A DNA stretch of 40,608 nucleotides from Verrucomicrobiota bacterium (GCA_026397725.1 JAPLUI010000082.1:1-40608); one strand, 5' to 3'; counted from the stretch's first letter, positions 24,633 through 34,316 are shown. The notes: generated from the letters alone by a model not told the origin. Translations and numbers: made by a program.

Positions 24633-24991
24633 TGGGCGCAGTGGTTGCCATGTGTTTGGTGGGGAATGCGGTGATGGCCCAGCAGGCCGGGGCAGGCAAG
24701 CCGCGGCAGGAGTTCAAGGGACCGGTGAAGGTTTTCATCCTTGCCGGGCAGTCGAACATGGAAGAGCATGCCGGGGTGAACACGCTCGACCGGCTGGGTG
24801 AGCACCCGCCTCATGGATATCTGTTGAAGAGGATCAAGCAAGACGACGGCTCAATCGTTGTGCGCGATGATGTGTTTGTCTCTTATCAGGGAAGCGCCAG
24901 GGTTTACTGCCTGGGGGGTTACCGCCTGGCCGAGGCGATGAAGCCGTTGTTGACGACCACGGCCGTAACCGTTCAGCATACTGAAGGATGA
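24632..24991 (+). pseudogene. SASA/SGNH-type esterase gene with interior deleted in frame
   Basis: The frame encodes 119 residues. It aligns at high identity with both ends of the intact gene at 34317-35525. The N-terminal part runs GPVKVFILAGQSNMEEHAGV to VVRDDVFVSYQ; the C-terminal part runs GSARVYCLGGYRLAEAMKPL. Between them about 830 bp are missing. The junction is at TATCAG, which in the intact gene occurs at both deletion borders (CCTATCAGAAAG and ATTATCAGGGAA). The nucleophile motif GQSNM is kept but the rest of the active site is gone, so it cannot be a working enzyme. Its first ten codons were replaced by cassette 3. Confidence 0.85.
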
Positions 24992-25085
24992 TCTCAGGGG
25001 GATATTGCACATGTAGTCAGGCTCTCAATAAAACGACCACACATTATGAAGAGAAGTTTCATCGAAGGGATGCTGATTATGGAGT

Positions 25086-25202
25086 ATGATCAACCGCATC
25101 AACCAGAACAACCGTCGGCCGGAAGATGCCCCTCTGCCTTTGAAGAATCTCACCAAAGAGGAGCAGTCGCTGATCAGGAAACATTATCCCGCGCTTTTCT
25201 AA
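25086..25202 (+). pseudogene. C-terminal remnant of the small unknown protein found at 35574
   Basis: The frame gives 38 residues, starting MINRINQNNRRPEDAPLPLK and ending EEQSLIRKHYPALF. It matches the last 38 residues of the protein at 35574-35906 (INRINQKGVRPQDQPIPIR, ending EQALIKRRYPDLIK). Order and strand relative to the esterase are the same in both places, so this is the second part of one duplicated block that then lost much of its length. Confidence 0.7.
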
Positions 25203-25238
25203 CTGCGACGCCGCTCCGGAATCCAAAATCCCAATGAA

Positions 25239-28200
25239 ATGAACCAAGAGCTACCAACTAACATGTTTGAGAAAATGAAGAACCTGTTTGTTTCCCGTCC
25301 GATTCTCACCGCGCTGTGGCTGACCTTGTTGCTGATGCTGCCCGCATGGGTCCAAGCCGCGCCGCCGGACCTCACTGCGGCGGGCGTGATCGCCACGATC
25401 GACCGCGCCTCCACCTATAATCTCGGGCCCACCGGGTTGCGCGGCTGGATCCATATCTCCAGCGGCAGTGTGGGCGCTGATGGATTGATCACCGGCGAGA
25501 GCCGCCAGATCCTGGTCACCATAGTCGGCACGGGCACGCCTGCCGCAGGCGTGCTGGCCGTCGATGACGTGATCCTCGGGGTGAGCTGGGGAACCGGCAG
25601 CGATCCGGTGCCGCTGTTCACCAGCGATGCGCGCAAGAGTTTCGGCTGGGCGATCGGCGAGGCCGAAAAGACCGCCAACAGCGGCATCCTGAGGCTCAAA
25701 CGCTGGCGCGGCGGGGTCACCGCGGATGTTTCCATCACCCTGCCGGTGATGGGGTCATACACCGATACCGCCCCCAATTCATGCCCGAAATCCGCGCTGA
25801 TCCTGGCCAACGCCCGCACGTCCATGGTCAGCCAACTCCTCGCCAACCCGTCGTTCCTGACCAACGACTACGCCGGCGCCATCAAGGGCTTGGCTTTGTT
25901 AGCCGGGGTGGCGCCGGGCGATCCCAATTACGCCACGGTGCAAACCCGCTTGCAGACCTATGCCCGTGCGCTGGCGGCCACCCCTCCAAATCCAGCGGGC
26001 CTCTATGTCTGGGACTGGGGCTACATCGGCGTGTTTCTCGGCGAGTATTACCTGAGCACCAACGACGCCAACGTGGTGACCGGCATCAACCATTACACCG
26101 TCGCCCTCGCCAAGGTCCAGAGCCGATACGGCACTTACGGTCACGGCGGTTCGCTCTTGAAAGCCGACGGCACTCTGCACGGCACGATCCCGCCGTATGG
26201 CCCGGTCAATCAGGCCGGCATTCCCGCCAACATCGCCATCGTCATAGGCAGGAAAGCATTGGTGGCGGCTGGCCAGGCGATCGATCCGGAGATCGACCCG
26301 GCGATCCAGCGCGGCTCGGATTTCTTCGCCTGGTATGCCAACAAGGGGCCGATTCCCTACGGCGAACATGAGCCCTTCATGGAGGGCCACTCACCGAATG
26401 GCAAGGATGCGTTGTGCGCCGTGCTCTTCGGCTTGCAGGACAAGCGCCTCACGGAAACCGAGTACTTCGCCCGCATGACCACCGCGGGTTTCAACGGCCG
26501 CGAATACGGTCATACCGGTCAGGGCTTCAGCTACCTGTGGGGGGCCATGGGCGCCAACATGGGCGGCGCGTTGGCCGTGGCGGAATACTTGAAACCCGTG
26601 CGCTGGCACCTCGATCTGGAACGCCGCAGCGATGGCTCGTTTGTCTATGACGGTGGCGAGCAATACGGCGCGGGCACGACCGCCGACGGCACCTATCTGG
26701 GAGCGAGCGGCTACTATGACATCAACCCCACGGCCAGTTATATCCTCACCTATGCCCTGCCGCTGCAGCGACTCTGTATCACCGGCAAAAACGCCATCCC
26801 CGCCAACTCGCTCGACGCTTCCAAGGTGGCCAACGCGATTGCCGCCGCGACCTTCAATCTGGATTGCCCCGGCTTCACCACCACCCGGTTGATCGCCGCC
26901 TTGAGCGAGTTTGATCCGGTGGTGCGCAACTACGCCGCCATCGAACTGGCCAAGCGCTCCCTGACCACCGCGGAAGTCAACACCTTGCTCGCCATGGTCA
27001 ATGACACCAATGCCAACGCCCGCCAGGGTGCCTGCCAAACCCTGGGAATCCTCAAAAATGCCACCGCCCTGCCATTGATCACCCAACGGCTCTCCGACCC
27101 TGATTCGTGGGTGCGCGCCAAAGCCGCCACCGCGCTGCGCAGCTACGGCTCAACGGCCAGCACGCAACGGGACCCGATGCTCACCGCGTTCACTGCCAAC
27201 GCCACCGACCCGGACGTGATCGTGTGGGATGATCCCATCCAGATTTCCAATGGCTACCTGGGCTTTGCCCTCTTTGGCGACGCCGTCTATGGCGGCAACA
27301 ATATCGCCACTTATACCATCAACGCCTCCAAGAGCCTGCTCTATCCGGCGGTCCAGGCCGGCTTAAAGCAGCCGGATTCCAAATCGCGCCTCGGGGTTGC
27401 CAGATTTTCCTATAACTATCTAACACTTGCGGATGTGCAGGCGCTCATCCCGGATCTCTTCGAGGTCATCGAAACCGAGAGTCAGGCGGACACGATGTGG
27501 AGCATGGATCCCCGCGGCTCGGGCATCGCCACGCTGGCCAAGTATAAAATCAGTGAAGGCATCCCGCTGGCGCTGGCCATGCAGGAGGTGCCGACGGGCT
27601 TTGGCTGGGGCTCTGATGGGTTTCAGATTCCCGGCCTCAATGCGCTGGCGGCCTATGGTGATGCCGCCCGCTGGGCCTTGCCCACGCTGCGAGGTTATCT
27701 CGGCACCTGGGACCCGCTGTCATCCCAATACACCACCCTCGTCAACACCATCACCACCATCGAAAACGCCATCACCGCGCCGACCCTGGTCCCCGGCTTG
27801 GCCGTGGCCAACCCGCAGGTCGTGGCCACCACCGGCGCCAAGGCCATCACGCTCACCGGCACTTCGCCCCGCACTTCGGTGACCTTCGCCAACGTGACGG
27901 TGCCCGCCCACGGCACGCTCAGCGGCACCGCCCCGAACCTGATCTACACCCCGGCCGCCGGTTACCCCGGACCGGACCACTTCTCCTTCCAAGTGACGGA
28001 TGGTCTAACCACCTCCGAACCGGGCACGGTGAGCATCATTGTGGGCACCGCCGGCACCGGGCTGAAAGGCGAGTATTTCGACAACCTGGACTTCACCAAC
28101 TTGAAACTCACCCGCACCGACGCGCAGGTGAATTTCGACTGGGGCACCGGCTCGCCGAACGCCGTGATCGGCGCAGACACCTTCAGCGTGCGCTGGAGCG

Positions 28201-31200
28201 GCCTGCTGCTGGTGCCGGAAACCGGAACCTATAGGTTCTCGACGCTCAACAGCGACGGTGTTAGATCATATCTCAACGGGGTGCCGGTGATCGATGACTA
28301 TGTGGACCAGACAACGAACTGGAAAGACGGCGCTGCGGTCAACCTGACGGCCGGCCAGATGGTGGACCTGCAATTGGAGTATTATGAAAACACCGGCTCC
28401 GCCGTGGCGAAGCTCAAGTGGACCGGACCGTCATTCGCGGGCGACAACGGGGCCATCATCGCCAAAGAGTGGCTCTTTGACGGCACAGGTGTCACCAATC
28501 GCACACCCTACGCCCATGCGCAGAGTCTGACCCTGGTGCAGAACACCGCCCAGGCGATCACCCTAACGGGAAGCGGCGGCACCCTGATTTACTCGGTCAT
28601 CACCCAACCGGCCCACGGCAGCCTAACCGGAACCGCGCCCAACCTGACCTACACTCCCGCGGCCAACTACAGCGGTGCGGACAGCTTCACCTTCCTCGTC
28701 AACAACGGCACCAGCAACTCGGCTCCGGCCACCGTGTCCATCGGCATCTGGGCCGGCCAGCCCACGGACTTTTTCTGGACCACCGCCGTGTCCGGCAACT
28801 GGAGCGGAGCCACCACCTGGAGCAATGCGGCGGGAGCGACGGCGGTGCCCGCCGCCACCGGGCAGGCGTTCTACCGGATGTCCTGCAACAAGTCCGGAAC
28901 TTATACCGCCACCCAGGATCTGAACAACGGGTTTCTGCTCAACCAACTCAACGTGGCAGGCGCAGTCACGCTCGCCGGCACCAACAGCCTGGCCTTCGCC
29001 GCCAATGGCACCTTGCTGCCGCAGTTCAATCAGAACAGCACCAATGCGGTGACCATCAATGCTCCGGTGAGCCTGACCGCCATGACCACCTTCGGCGGCA
29101 CCAACGGCGGACAAGTGGATCTGGCCAGCTTGATCTCGGGCTCGGGAGGCCTGACCAAAGACAACGCGGGCATGCTGAAAATCCACGGTCTGAGCCCTAA
29201 CACCTACAGCGGCGGCACCATCGTCAACAGCGGCACGCTGCATTTGGGTACCATGGTCAATGACATCAGTCCGCTCTGTCAGGGTACTGTGGGAACAGGA
29301 ACGGTAACGCTCAACAGCGGCACCATCGAGTTTGACAGAGTCACCGCGGCAAACACCCTGACCGTGAACGGTGGCACGCTCTTCAGTAACAACGGATGGG
29401 GCGCCACGTGGAGCGGACCGGTCGCCCTGAACGCCACCGCCACCATCAATGCGGCATGGAACATGGCCTTCAGCGGCAACGTCAGCGGTGCCGGCGGATT
29501 TACCAAAACGGGATCCAACACTCTTACCCTATCCGGCACCAACAGCTTCACCGGCGCTAACAGAATCACCGCCGGCACGCTGACCTGCTCGAAGTCCACG
29601 GCCCTCGGCACCGGCTCCCTTGACATCACCACCGGGGCCAAGGTCACCCTCAATTACACCGGCACCCGCACGATCACCGCGCTCACGTTCAATGCCGGCG
29701 TGCCGGTGGCGCCCGGAACCTATGGCTCCACCGCCTCACCGGCAACCAACAAGAACGACGCCTACTTTTCCGGCACCGGTACGGTGACCATCCTCCCCGC
29801 GACCACCACCGCGCTCGCTCTAACAGTCGGGAGCACGCCGTCCAATCCGGGCACGCCCCTGACCTTCACCGCCGCGGTGACCGGCAGCACGCCGACGGGC
29901 AACGTGGCGTTCTATGCCGGCCCCACGCTGCTGGGAACCAGCGCCTTGAACGGGTCATACCAAGCCAGTCTCACCACCAGCAGTCTGGCCATCGGTTCAT
30001 ACCACATCACGGCCCAATACGCGGGCAACACGACCAACGCGGCCAGCACCTCCGCCGCCCTGGCCATCGAGATCACCAGCATGTTGGCTGCCCCGCCGAC
30101 GAACCTGCTCGCCGCGCCCGGCAACAACCATGTCGGTCTGACCTGGACGGTCTCAGCCGGCGCCACCGGCTACTATGTGAAGCGCTCGCTGACCAACGGC
30201 GGCGCCTACACCGTGATCGGCAATCCCAACACCGCAAGCTATGACGATCCCACGGCCGCCAATGGCACCACCTATTATTATGTGGTGTCCGCCATCAATG
30301 CCGCCGGGGAAAGCGCCAACTCCAGCCAGGTCAGCGCCATTCCCGCGGTCCAACGGTCCACCACGACTCTCGTGTCCTCCCCGGTCGCGACCGGGTCCTA
30401 TGGCGACGCGGTGACTTTCACCGCGACGGTGACCGTGTTCGGGGGACCCGCCACTGGCACGGTGACGTTCAGGGACGGCACCACCGAACTGGGCATCGGA
30501 ACCTTGAGTTCGGGCACGGCCACTTTCGCCACCAGCACACTCGCGGTGGCAAACCATTCGGTCACCGCCAGCTTCGGCGGTGATGCCACTTTCGCCGGCA
30601 GCGTTTCCGCTCCGCTCGCCTATGTGGTCACGGCCAAGGCCCTGACCATCACCGGCATCACGGCCACCAACAAAGTTTATGACAAGACTGACACCGCCAC
30701 TCTAACAGGTGGCACGGTTTCCAGCGGCTTGGTCGGCAGCGAAACAGTGACCGTGGTTCCCGGCAGCGGCACCTTCGCCAGCCCGAGCGCGGGCACCTGG
30801 GCGGTCACGGCCACCGGCTATGCCCTCGGCGGCGCCTACGTCGGCAACTATGTGTTGTCCGCCCAACCCACCGTGCCCAACGCCACCATCACACCGCGGC
30901 CGCTCCAGTTGGCCGGCACCCGGACCTATGACGGCACCGCCACGGCGGCGGCGGGATTTCTAACAGTTCCGAACAATCTCGACGGCACCGATCTGTCATT
31001 GTCCGGCAGTGCCACGCTGGCCGCCAAGGACGCCGGGATGCAGGGATTTCTATCAGGTCTTGCCACGCCGGTCCGGGTGCAGAGCAACACCGGCAGCACC
31101 GGGTCAAGTGCCAGCACCACTGTCGGCGTGAATCTGACCGCCAACCCGCTTCCCGGCAACACCTTGGTGGCCGTGATCTCCACCCGCGGCACCAGTACCA

Positions 31201-32969
31201 ACCGGGTCAGCGCCATCAGCGGTGGCGGCGTCACCTGGTCCCGTGTCTCGCAGGCCGCCTACACCAACGGCACCAGCGGCACCACCACGGAAATCTGGTA
31301 TGGTCCTAACGTCACCAGCGGCACCACGGGCATCACCATCACGCAAGCCTCGCTGCGCTCCGCCGCCGTCGTGATCGAATACAGCGGCCTGTTGGCCCCA
31401 ACGTCGTTAGACATGACGGCGAACAACACCGGCAGCAGCACCGCCGCGAACACCGGCACCACCGCCACCACCACCCAGCCCACCGAGTTGTGGCTCGGCG
31501 GGATCGGCATCGCGGATGGCCGCAGGACGTTGAATGTTCCTTATGGCAATGCTTTCACGGTCGTTGCTTTCCCGAAGTCGGGCACCGCGAATTCCGACGC
31601 GATGATCTATGCGCTGGAGAAAATCGTGAGCACCACCGGCACCGCCGGTTCCGGTGGCACGGTCAGCACCTCCGACGCCTGGGCTGGCGCCATCGCCACC
31701 TTCAAGGCGGCATCCACCTCAACCCTGACACTAACAGGCACGGCCGCCGCCAACTACACGCTCTCCGGCCTGACCGGGTCGGTCGCGATCACGCCCAAGA
31801 ATCTAACAGCAAGCGGCCTGGCGGGCGGTGACAGGCCCTATGACGGCACGGCGGCGGCGGTTCTAACAGGGGCTGCGGCGTTGCTCCCCGCGCAGGCGGC
31901 GGGCAGCGGCATTGCCGCCGACGGCAAGCCATACACCGGCGACAACCTGACCCTGGGTGGCACGGCCACGGGCGCGTTTGCCGACAAACATGCGGGCGAC
32001 AACAAGACAGTCACCGTCACCGGCATCACCCTCGCCGGGGCGCAGAAGGGCAATTACACGCTCATCCAACCGGCGGGTCTGACGGCCAATGTGACGGTGC
32101 TGCCGCTCACCGTGGCGGCGGTGAGCGCCACCAAAACCCACGATGGCACGACCGCCGCCGCAGGCACGCCGACGCTCACGCCGACGCTGGTTTCGGGCGA
32201 CACGGCCAGCGTCCTCTCACAGGCGTTCCAGAACCCCACTGCTGGCGCGGGCAACAAGGTGATTATTCCTAACATAACCATCAACGACGGCAACGGCGGG
32301 GCCAACTATGCGGTGACCCTGACGAACTGCACCACCGGCACCATCGACAAGGCAACGGCCACCGTCACCCTCGGCGGTCTGGCGCAAACCTACGACGGTT
32401 CTCCCAGAAGTGCGACTGCCACCACGGATCCGATCGGCAAATCGGTCAACTTCACCTACGACGGTTCCAGCATCGCGCCCATCGCCGCAGGCAGCTATGC
32501 GGTGATCGCCACCATCGATGATCCCAACTATTCCGGCACCGCCACTGGCATCCTGGTCATCGCCGAGGAGCCGCTCGTCGCCTGGCGGGACGGCCATTTC
32601 TCCGCGGCTGAAATCAGTGCCGGTCTCGCCGCTGACCATGTGGATGCGGACGGCGACGGCTTCACCAATCTCGCGGAATACACGCTGGGCACCGATCCGC
32701 GCAGCTTCAGCCCGCAACCGCTGGCCATCGCGCCGGCCGCAGACAACCACTTCACCCTCAGTTTCGTCGCCCGCCGCGCGACCGGCGCGGGCTACGACGG
32801 TTGCACGCGCAAGTACACCGTGGAAGGCAGTGCCGACCCCGCCAATCCCACGTCGTGGCAGCCCGTGACCGGCTACACCAACATTGACGGCGACGACCAG
32901 ACGGTCGAGGTTACCTTGCCCGCCATCGGTTCTAGCAAGTTCTATCGGCTCTACGTCCGTGTCGAATAG
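25239..32969 (+). CDS. Giant secreted mosaic protein (2576 residues)
   Basis: A signal peptide lies in the first 41 residues (alternative starts at 25263 and 25275). The N-terminal 560 residues contain a PDZ-like part, then a helical domain rich in GHGGSLLKADGTLHG and YGHTGQGFSYLWGAMG. I think it is the DUF6288 type, with moderate certainty. HEAT repeats follow (546-643), then an Ig/cadherin-like domain (848-937), PA14 (941-1071; GEYFDNLDFTNL, YRFSTLNSDGVRSYLNG) and another Ig-like domain. Next are autotransporter-associated beta-strand repeats (1178-1521; GTLHLG, GSNTLTLSGTNSFTGA), Ig-like, fibronectin III (1615-1703) and Ig-like domains, then MBG/YDG repeats (1800-2440) interrupted by a foreign domain (1937-2158). 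The C-terminal module has AWRDGHFS, DADGDGFTNLAEYTLGTDP and KFYRLYVRV. It is probably a cell-surface or secreted polysaccharide-related protein. No autotransporter barrel is present. Confidence 0.82.
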   Translation: MNQELPTNMFEKMKNLFVSRPILTALWLTLLLMLPAWVQAAPPDLTAAGVIATIDRASTYNLGPTGLRGWIHISSGSVGADGLITGESRQILVTIVGTGTPAAGVLAVDDVILGVSWGTGSDPVPLFTSDARKSFGWAIGEAEKTANSGILRLKRWRGGVTADVSITLPVMGSYTDTAPNSCPKSALILANARTSMVSQLLANPSFLTNDYAGAIKGLALLAGVAPGDPNYATVQTRLQTYARALAATPPNPAGLYVWDWGYIGVFLGEYYLSTNDANVVTGINHYTVALAKVQSRYGTYGHGGSLLKADGTLHGTIPPYGPVNQAGIPANIAIVIGRKALVAAGQAIDPEIDPAIQRGSDFFAWYANKGPIPYGEHEPFMEGHSPNGKDALCAVLFGLQDKRLTETEYFARMTTAGFNGREYGHTGQGFSYLWGAMGANMGGALAVAEYLKPVRWHLDLERRSDGSFVYDGGEQYGAGTTADGTYLGASGYYDINPTASYILTYALPLQRLCITGKNAIPANSLDASKVANAIAAATFNLDCPGFTTTRLIAALSEFDPVVRNYAAIELAKRSLTTAEVNTLLAMVNDTNANARQGACQTLGILKNATALPLITQRLSDPDSWVRAKAATALRSYGSTASTQRDPMLTAFTANATDPDVIVWDDPIQISNGYLGFALFGDAVYGGNNIATYTINASKSLLYPAVQAGLKQPDSKSRLGVARFSYNYLTLADVQALIPDLFEVIETESQADTMWSMDPRGSGIATLAKYKISEGIPLALAMQEVPTGFGWGSDGFQIPGLNALAAYGDAARWALPTLRGYLGTWDPLSSQYTTLVNTITTIENAITAPTLVPGLAVANPQVVATTGAKAITLTGTSPRTSVTFANVTVPAHGTLSGTAPNLIYTPAAGYPGPDHFSFQVTDGLTTSEPGTVSIIVGTAGTGLKGEYFDNLDFTNLKLTRTDAQVNFDWGTGSPNAVIGADTFSVRWSGLLLVPETGTYRFSTLNSDGVRSYLNGVPVIDDYVDQTTNWKDGAAVNLTAGQMVDLQLEYYENTGSAVAKLKWTGPSFAGDNGAIIAKEWLFDGTGVTNRTPYAHAQSLTLVQNTAQAITLTGSGGTLIYSVITQPAHGSLTGTAPNLTYTPAANYSGADSFTFLVNNGTSNSAPATVSIGIWAGQPTDFFWTTAVSGNWSGATTWSNAAGATAVPAATGQAFYRMSCNKSGTYTATQDLNNGFLLNQLNVAGAVTLAGTNSLAFAANGTLLPQFNQNSTNAVTINAPVSLTAMTTFGGTNGGQVDLASLISGSGGLTKDNAGMLKIHGLSPNTYSGGTIVNSGTLHLGTMVNDISPLCQGTVGTGTVTLNSGTIEFDRVTAANTLTVNGGTLFSNNGWGATWSGPVALNATATINAAWNMAFSGNVSGAGGFTKTGSNTLTLSGTNSFTGANRITAGTLTCSKSTALGTGSLDITTGAKVTLNYTGTRTITALTFNAGVPVAPGTYGSTASPATNKNDAYFSGTGTVTILPATTTALALTVGSTPSNPGTPLTFTAAVTGSTPTGNVAFYAGPTLLGTSALNGSYQASLTTSSLAIGSYHITAQYAGNTTNAASTSAALAIEITSMLAAPPTNLLAAPGNNHVGLTWTVSAGATGYYVKRSLTNGGAYTVIGNPNTASYDDPTAANGTTYYYVVSAINAAGESANSSQVSAIPAVQRSTTTLVSSPVATGSYGDAVTFTATVTVFGGPATGTVTFRDGTTELGIGTLSSGTATFATSTLAVANHSVTASFGGDATFAGSVSAPLAYVVTAKALTITGITATNKVYDKTDTATLTGGTVSSGLVGSETVTVVPGSGTFASPSAGTWAVTATGYALGGAYVGNYVLSAQPTVPNATITPRPLQLAGTRTYDGTATAAAGFLTVPNNLDGTDLSLSGSATLAAKDAGMQGFLSGLATPVRVQSNTGSTGSSASTTVGVNLTANPLPGNTLVAVISTRGTSTNRVSAISGGGVTWSRVSQAAYTNGTSGTTTEIWYGPNVTSGTTGITITQASLRSAAVVIEYSGLLAPTSLDMTANNTGSSTAANTGTTATTTQPTELWLGGIGIADGRRTLNVPYGNAFTVVAFPKSGTANSDAMIYALEKIVSTTGTAGSGGTVSTSDAWAGAIATFKAASTSTLTLTGTAAANYTLSGLTGSVAITPKNLTASGLAGGDRPYDGTAAAVLTGAAALLPAQAAGSGIAADGKPYTGDNLTLGGTATGAFADKHAGDNKTVTVTGITLAGAQKGNYTLIQPAGLTANVTVLPLTVAAVSATKTHDGTTAAAGTPTLTPTLVSGDTASVLSQAFQNPTAGAGNKVIIPNITINDGNGGANYAVTLTNCTTGTIDKATATVTLGGLAQTYDGSPRSATATTDPIGKSVNFTYDGSSIAPIAAGSYAVIATIDDPNYSGTATGILVIAEEPLVAWRDGHFSAAEISAGLAADHVDADGDGFTNLAEYTLGTDPRSFSPQPLAIAPAADNHFTLSFVARRATGAGYDGCTRKYTVEGSADPANPTSWQPVTGYTNIDGDDQTVEVTLPAIGSSKFYRLYVRVE

Positions 32970-33037
32970 CCCCGTCGCGTCACATGGTTGGCAAAAGAAC
33001 AATCAGTTATCAGTTACCATGCCTCATCGATCCCGGG

Positions 33038-33114
33038 ATTTCCCACACACTGCGTGAGAAATTCGAGCTGCCGCCGGCATTGACTTCAATTTCCCAGCCA
33101 CTGCATGGGAAATT
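33038..33114. repeat. Pair of related palindromes ATTTCCCA-N9-TGGGAAAT
   Basis: At 33088-33114 AATTTCCCA and TGGGAAATT form perfect 9-bp arms around a 9-nt loop GCCACTGCA. At 33038-33063 a diverged copy has ATTTCCCA and TGAGAAAT around CACACTGCG. The loops share CACTGC, so they are two copies of one element 50 bp apart. They could also be a bidirectional terminator for the giant gene, but the T/A runs are only three long. Confidence 0.65.
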
Positions 33115-33358
33115 GCTCCTCTCTTTCGAACCGAAGATGGATTCCACAACTCATGGTTGCGGGGTGTCGCTGGAACTGCCACCTCCGCTGGAGCCGGAGC
33201 AATGGGCCCGGATTTCCTGGGCTCACAGTTCCTGATCCCGGCGGAAAATGAGTTGGCACTTGTTTGGCGTTTCAGACGAATTCGTGAATCATCCGCGCAT
33301 GGGTTTTCGGGTGGCAGAAGTGCCGCTGCGGGGTCATGTCTTGCTCTTACTTGATCAT

Positions 33359-33391
33359 TGAATGTTGGAAGTTGAATGTTGAATGTTGAAA
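33359..33391. repeat. Degenerate TTGAATG heptamer repeat
   Basis: About four to five units of TTGAATG (one degenerated to TTGGAAG) in 33 bp. Short arrays of this kind are common between genes in some Verrucomicrobiota and Bacteroidota genomes, from general memory. Confidence 0.7.
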
Positions 33392-33440
33392 TCTTCGGCG
33401 TGCCTCATGGGAACCCCGCAGCTCCAACGGTCTAGCCAAA

Positions 33441-33543
33441 GCGGTGTGGCGGGCTGCGCCCTTCCCACCGCACTCCAGACTTTGGCTCGCGCCTGGGCAG
33501 GTGAAAGTATGGAGTGCGGTGGGAAGCGCAGCGCCACACCGCC
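33441..33543. repeat. 103-bp REP-like palindrome
   Basis: The left arm GCGGTGTGGCGGGCTGCGCC and following CTTCCCACCGCACTCCAGAC (33441-33480) pair with the right arm GGAGTGCGGTGGGAAGCGCA plus GCGCCACACCGCC (33511-33543) with few mismatches, around a loop of roughly 25 nt. It sits exactly where the YhcG-type nuclease gene loses its N-terminus. Confidence 0.78.
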
Positions 33544-33545
33544 GG

Positions 33546-34115
33546 GATCGCTACGTCCTGGAATTCACCGGCCTCTCCGAGCGGCCCGAGTATTCGGAGG
33601 ACGAGTTGGAATCCGCACTGCTGGACCATTTGCAGCACTTTTTCTTGGAACTCGACCGTGGCTTCTGCTTCGAGGCCCGCCAGTTCCGCATGACGGAGGG
33701 CCGCAAACACCACCACGTGGACCTGGTGTTCTATCACCGCATCCTTCGTTGTCATGTGCTGATCGACCTCAAGATCCGCGCCTTCAAACCGGAGGACGCC
33801 GGACAAATGAATTTCTATGTGAACTGGTTCAAAACGAACATGATGCACGATGACGATAACCCGCCGGTGGGCATCCTGCTGTGCAGTGATCGTGATGGCA
33901 CCGAGGTCGAATTCGCCACCGCCGGCATGGACCAGAAGCTCTTCGTCTCCCGCTACCTCGTCGCCCTGCCATCGGCCGAAAAACTCCGCAACTTCCTCGA
34001 AGCCGACCGCGAGCTTATTGAACGCTGGATCTCCGGTGGACCTTGCTTGGTTGAAGAGTGTTTGGCCAACTGTCTCGGAGGAATGGGTGGAACGATTTTG
34101 GAGTCTCCCTTCTGA
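33546..34115 (+). pseudogene. YhcG/DUF1016-type PDDEXK nuclease, C-terminal domain only
   Basis: About 160 residues match the C-terminal PDDEXK nuclease domain of YhcG-family proteins: YVLEFTGLSE, YSEDELESALLDHLQHF, GFCFEARQFRMTEG, then HVDLVFYHRILRCHVLIDLK, NPPVGILLCSDRDGTEVEFA and AGMDQKLFVSRYLVALPS. The catalytic Asp (HVDLVF) and the D-x-K (IDLKI, where E-x-K is more usual) remain. The N-terminal DUF1016 domain (about 150-200 residues) is missing, and the palindrome at 33441-33543 occupies its place. The open frame runs back through the palindrome to 33444, but that part has no homology. The residues after LRNFLEADRELIERW also diverge. A functional product is unlikely. Confidence 0.75.
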
Positions 34116-34316
34116 CACCTCATTGCCTGGCAAACCGGGAAAACGTTCGATTTGGATTGACGCGATTGCGCAAGCACCCGGATCAGACAAGCAAACGATC
34201 TGTGAGCTGCTTGCCGAGCAGTTGGACTTCACCGTATTCCATGTAAGATATCGTCAGGCGGTGACGTCTATGATTCAGGGGAGAGGAGACCCCCCGGAAC
34301 AGTCAGAACAACGAAA

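Larger units (their letters stand above)
32970..33440. other. Gene-free stretch rich in short repeats
   Basis: No coding sequence is convincing here. It holds two 26-27-bp palindromes (33038-33114) and a heptamer repeat (33359-33391), and leads directly into the palindrome at 33441. Confidence 0.55.

Noticed and set aside
28770..32969. Type V autotransporter barrel at the end of the giant protein
   Set aside because: Autotransporter-associated beta-strand repeats are present, but the C-terminus is the shared EYALG-type module and shows no beta-barrel domain.
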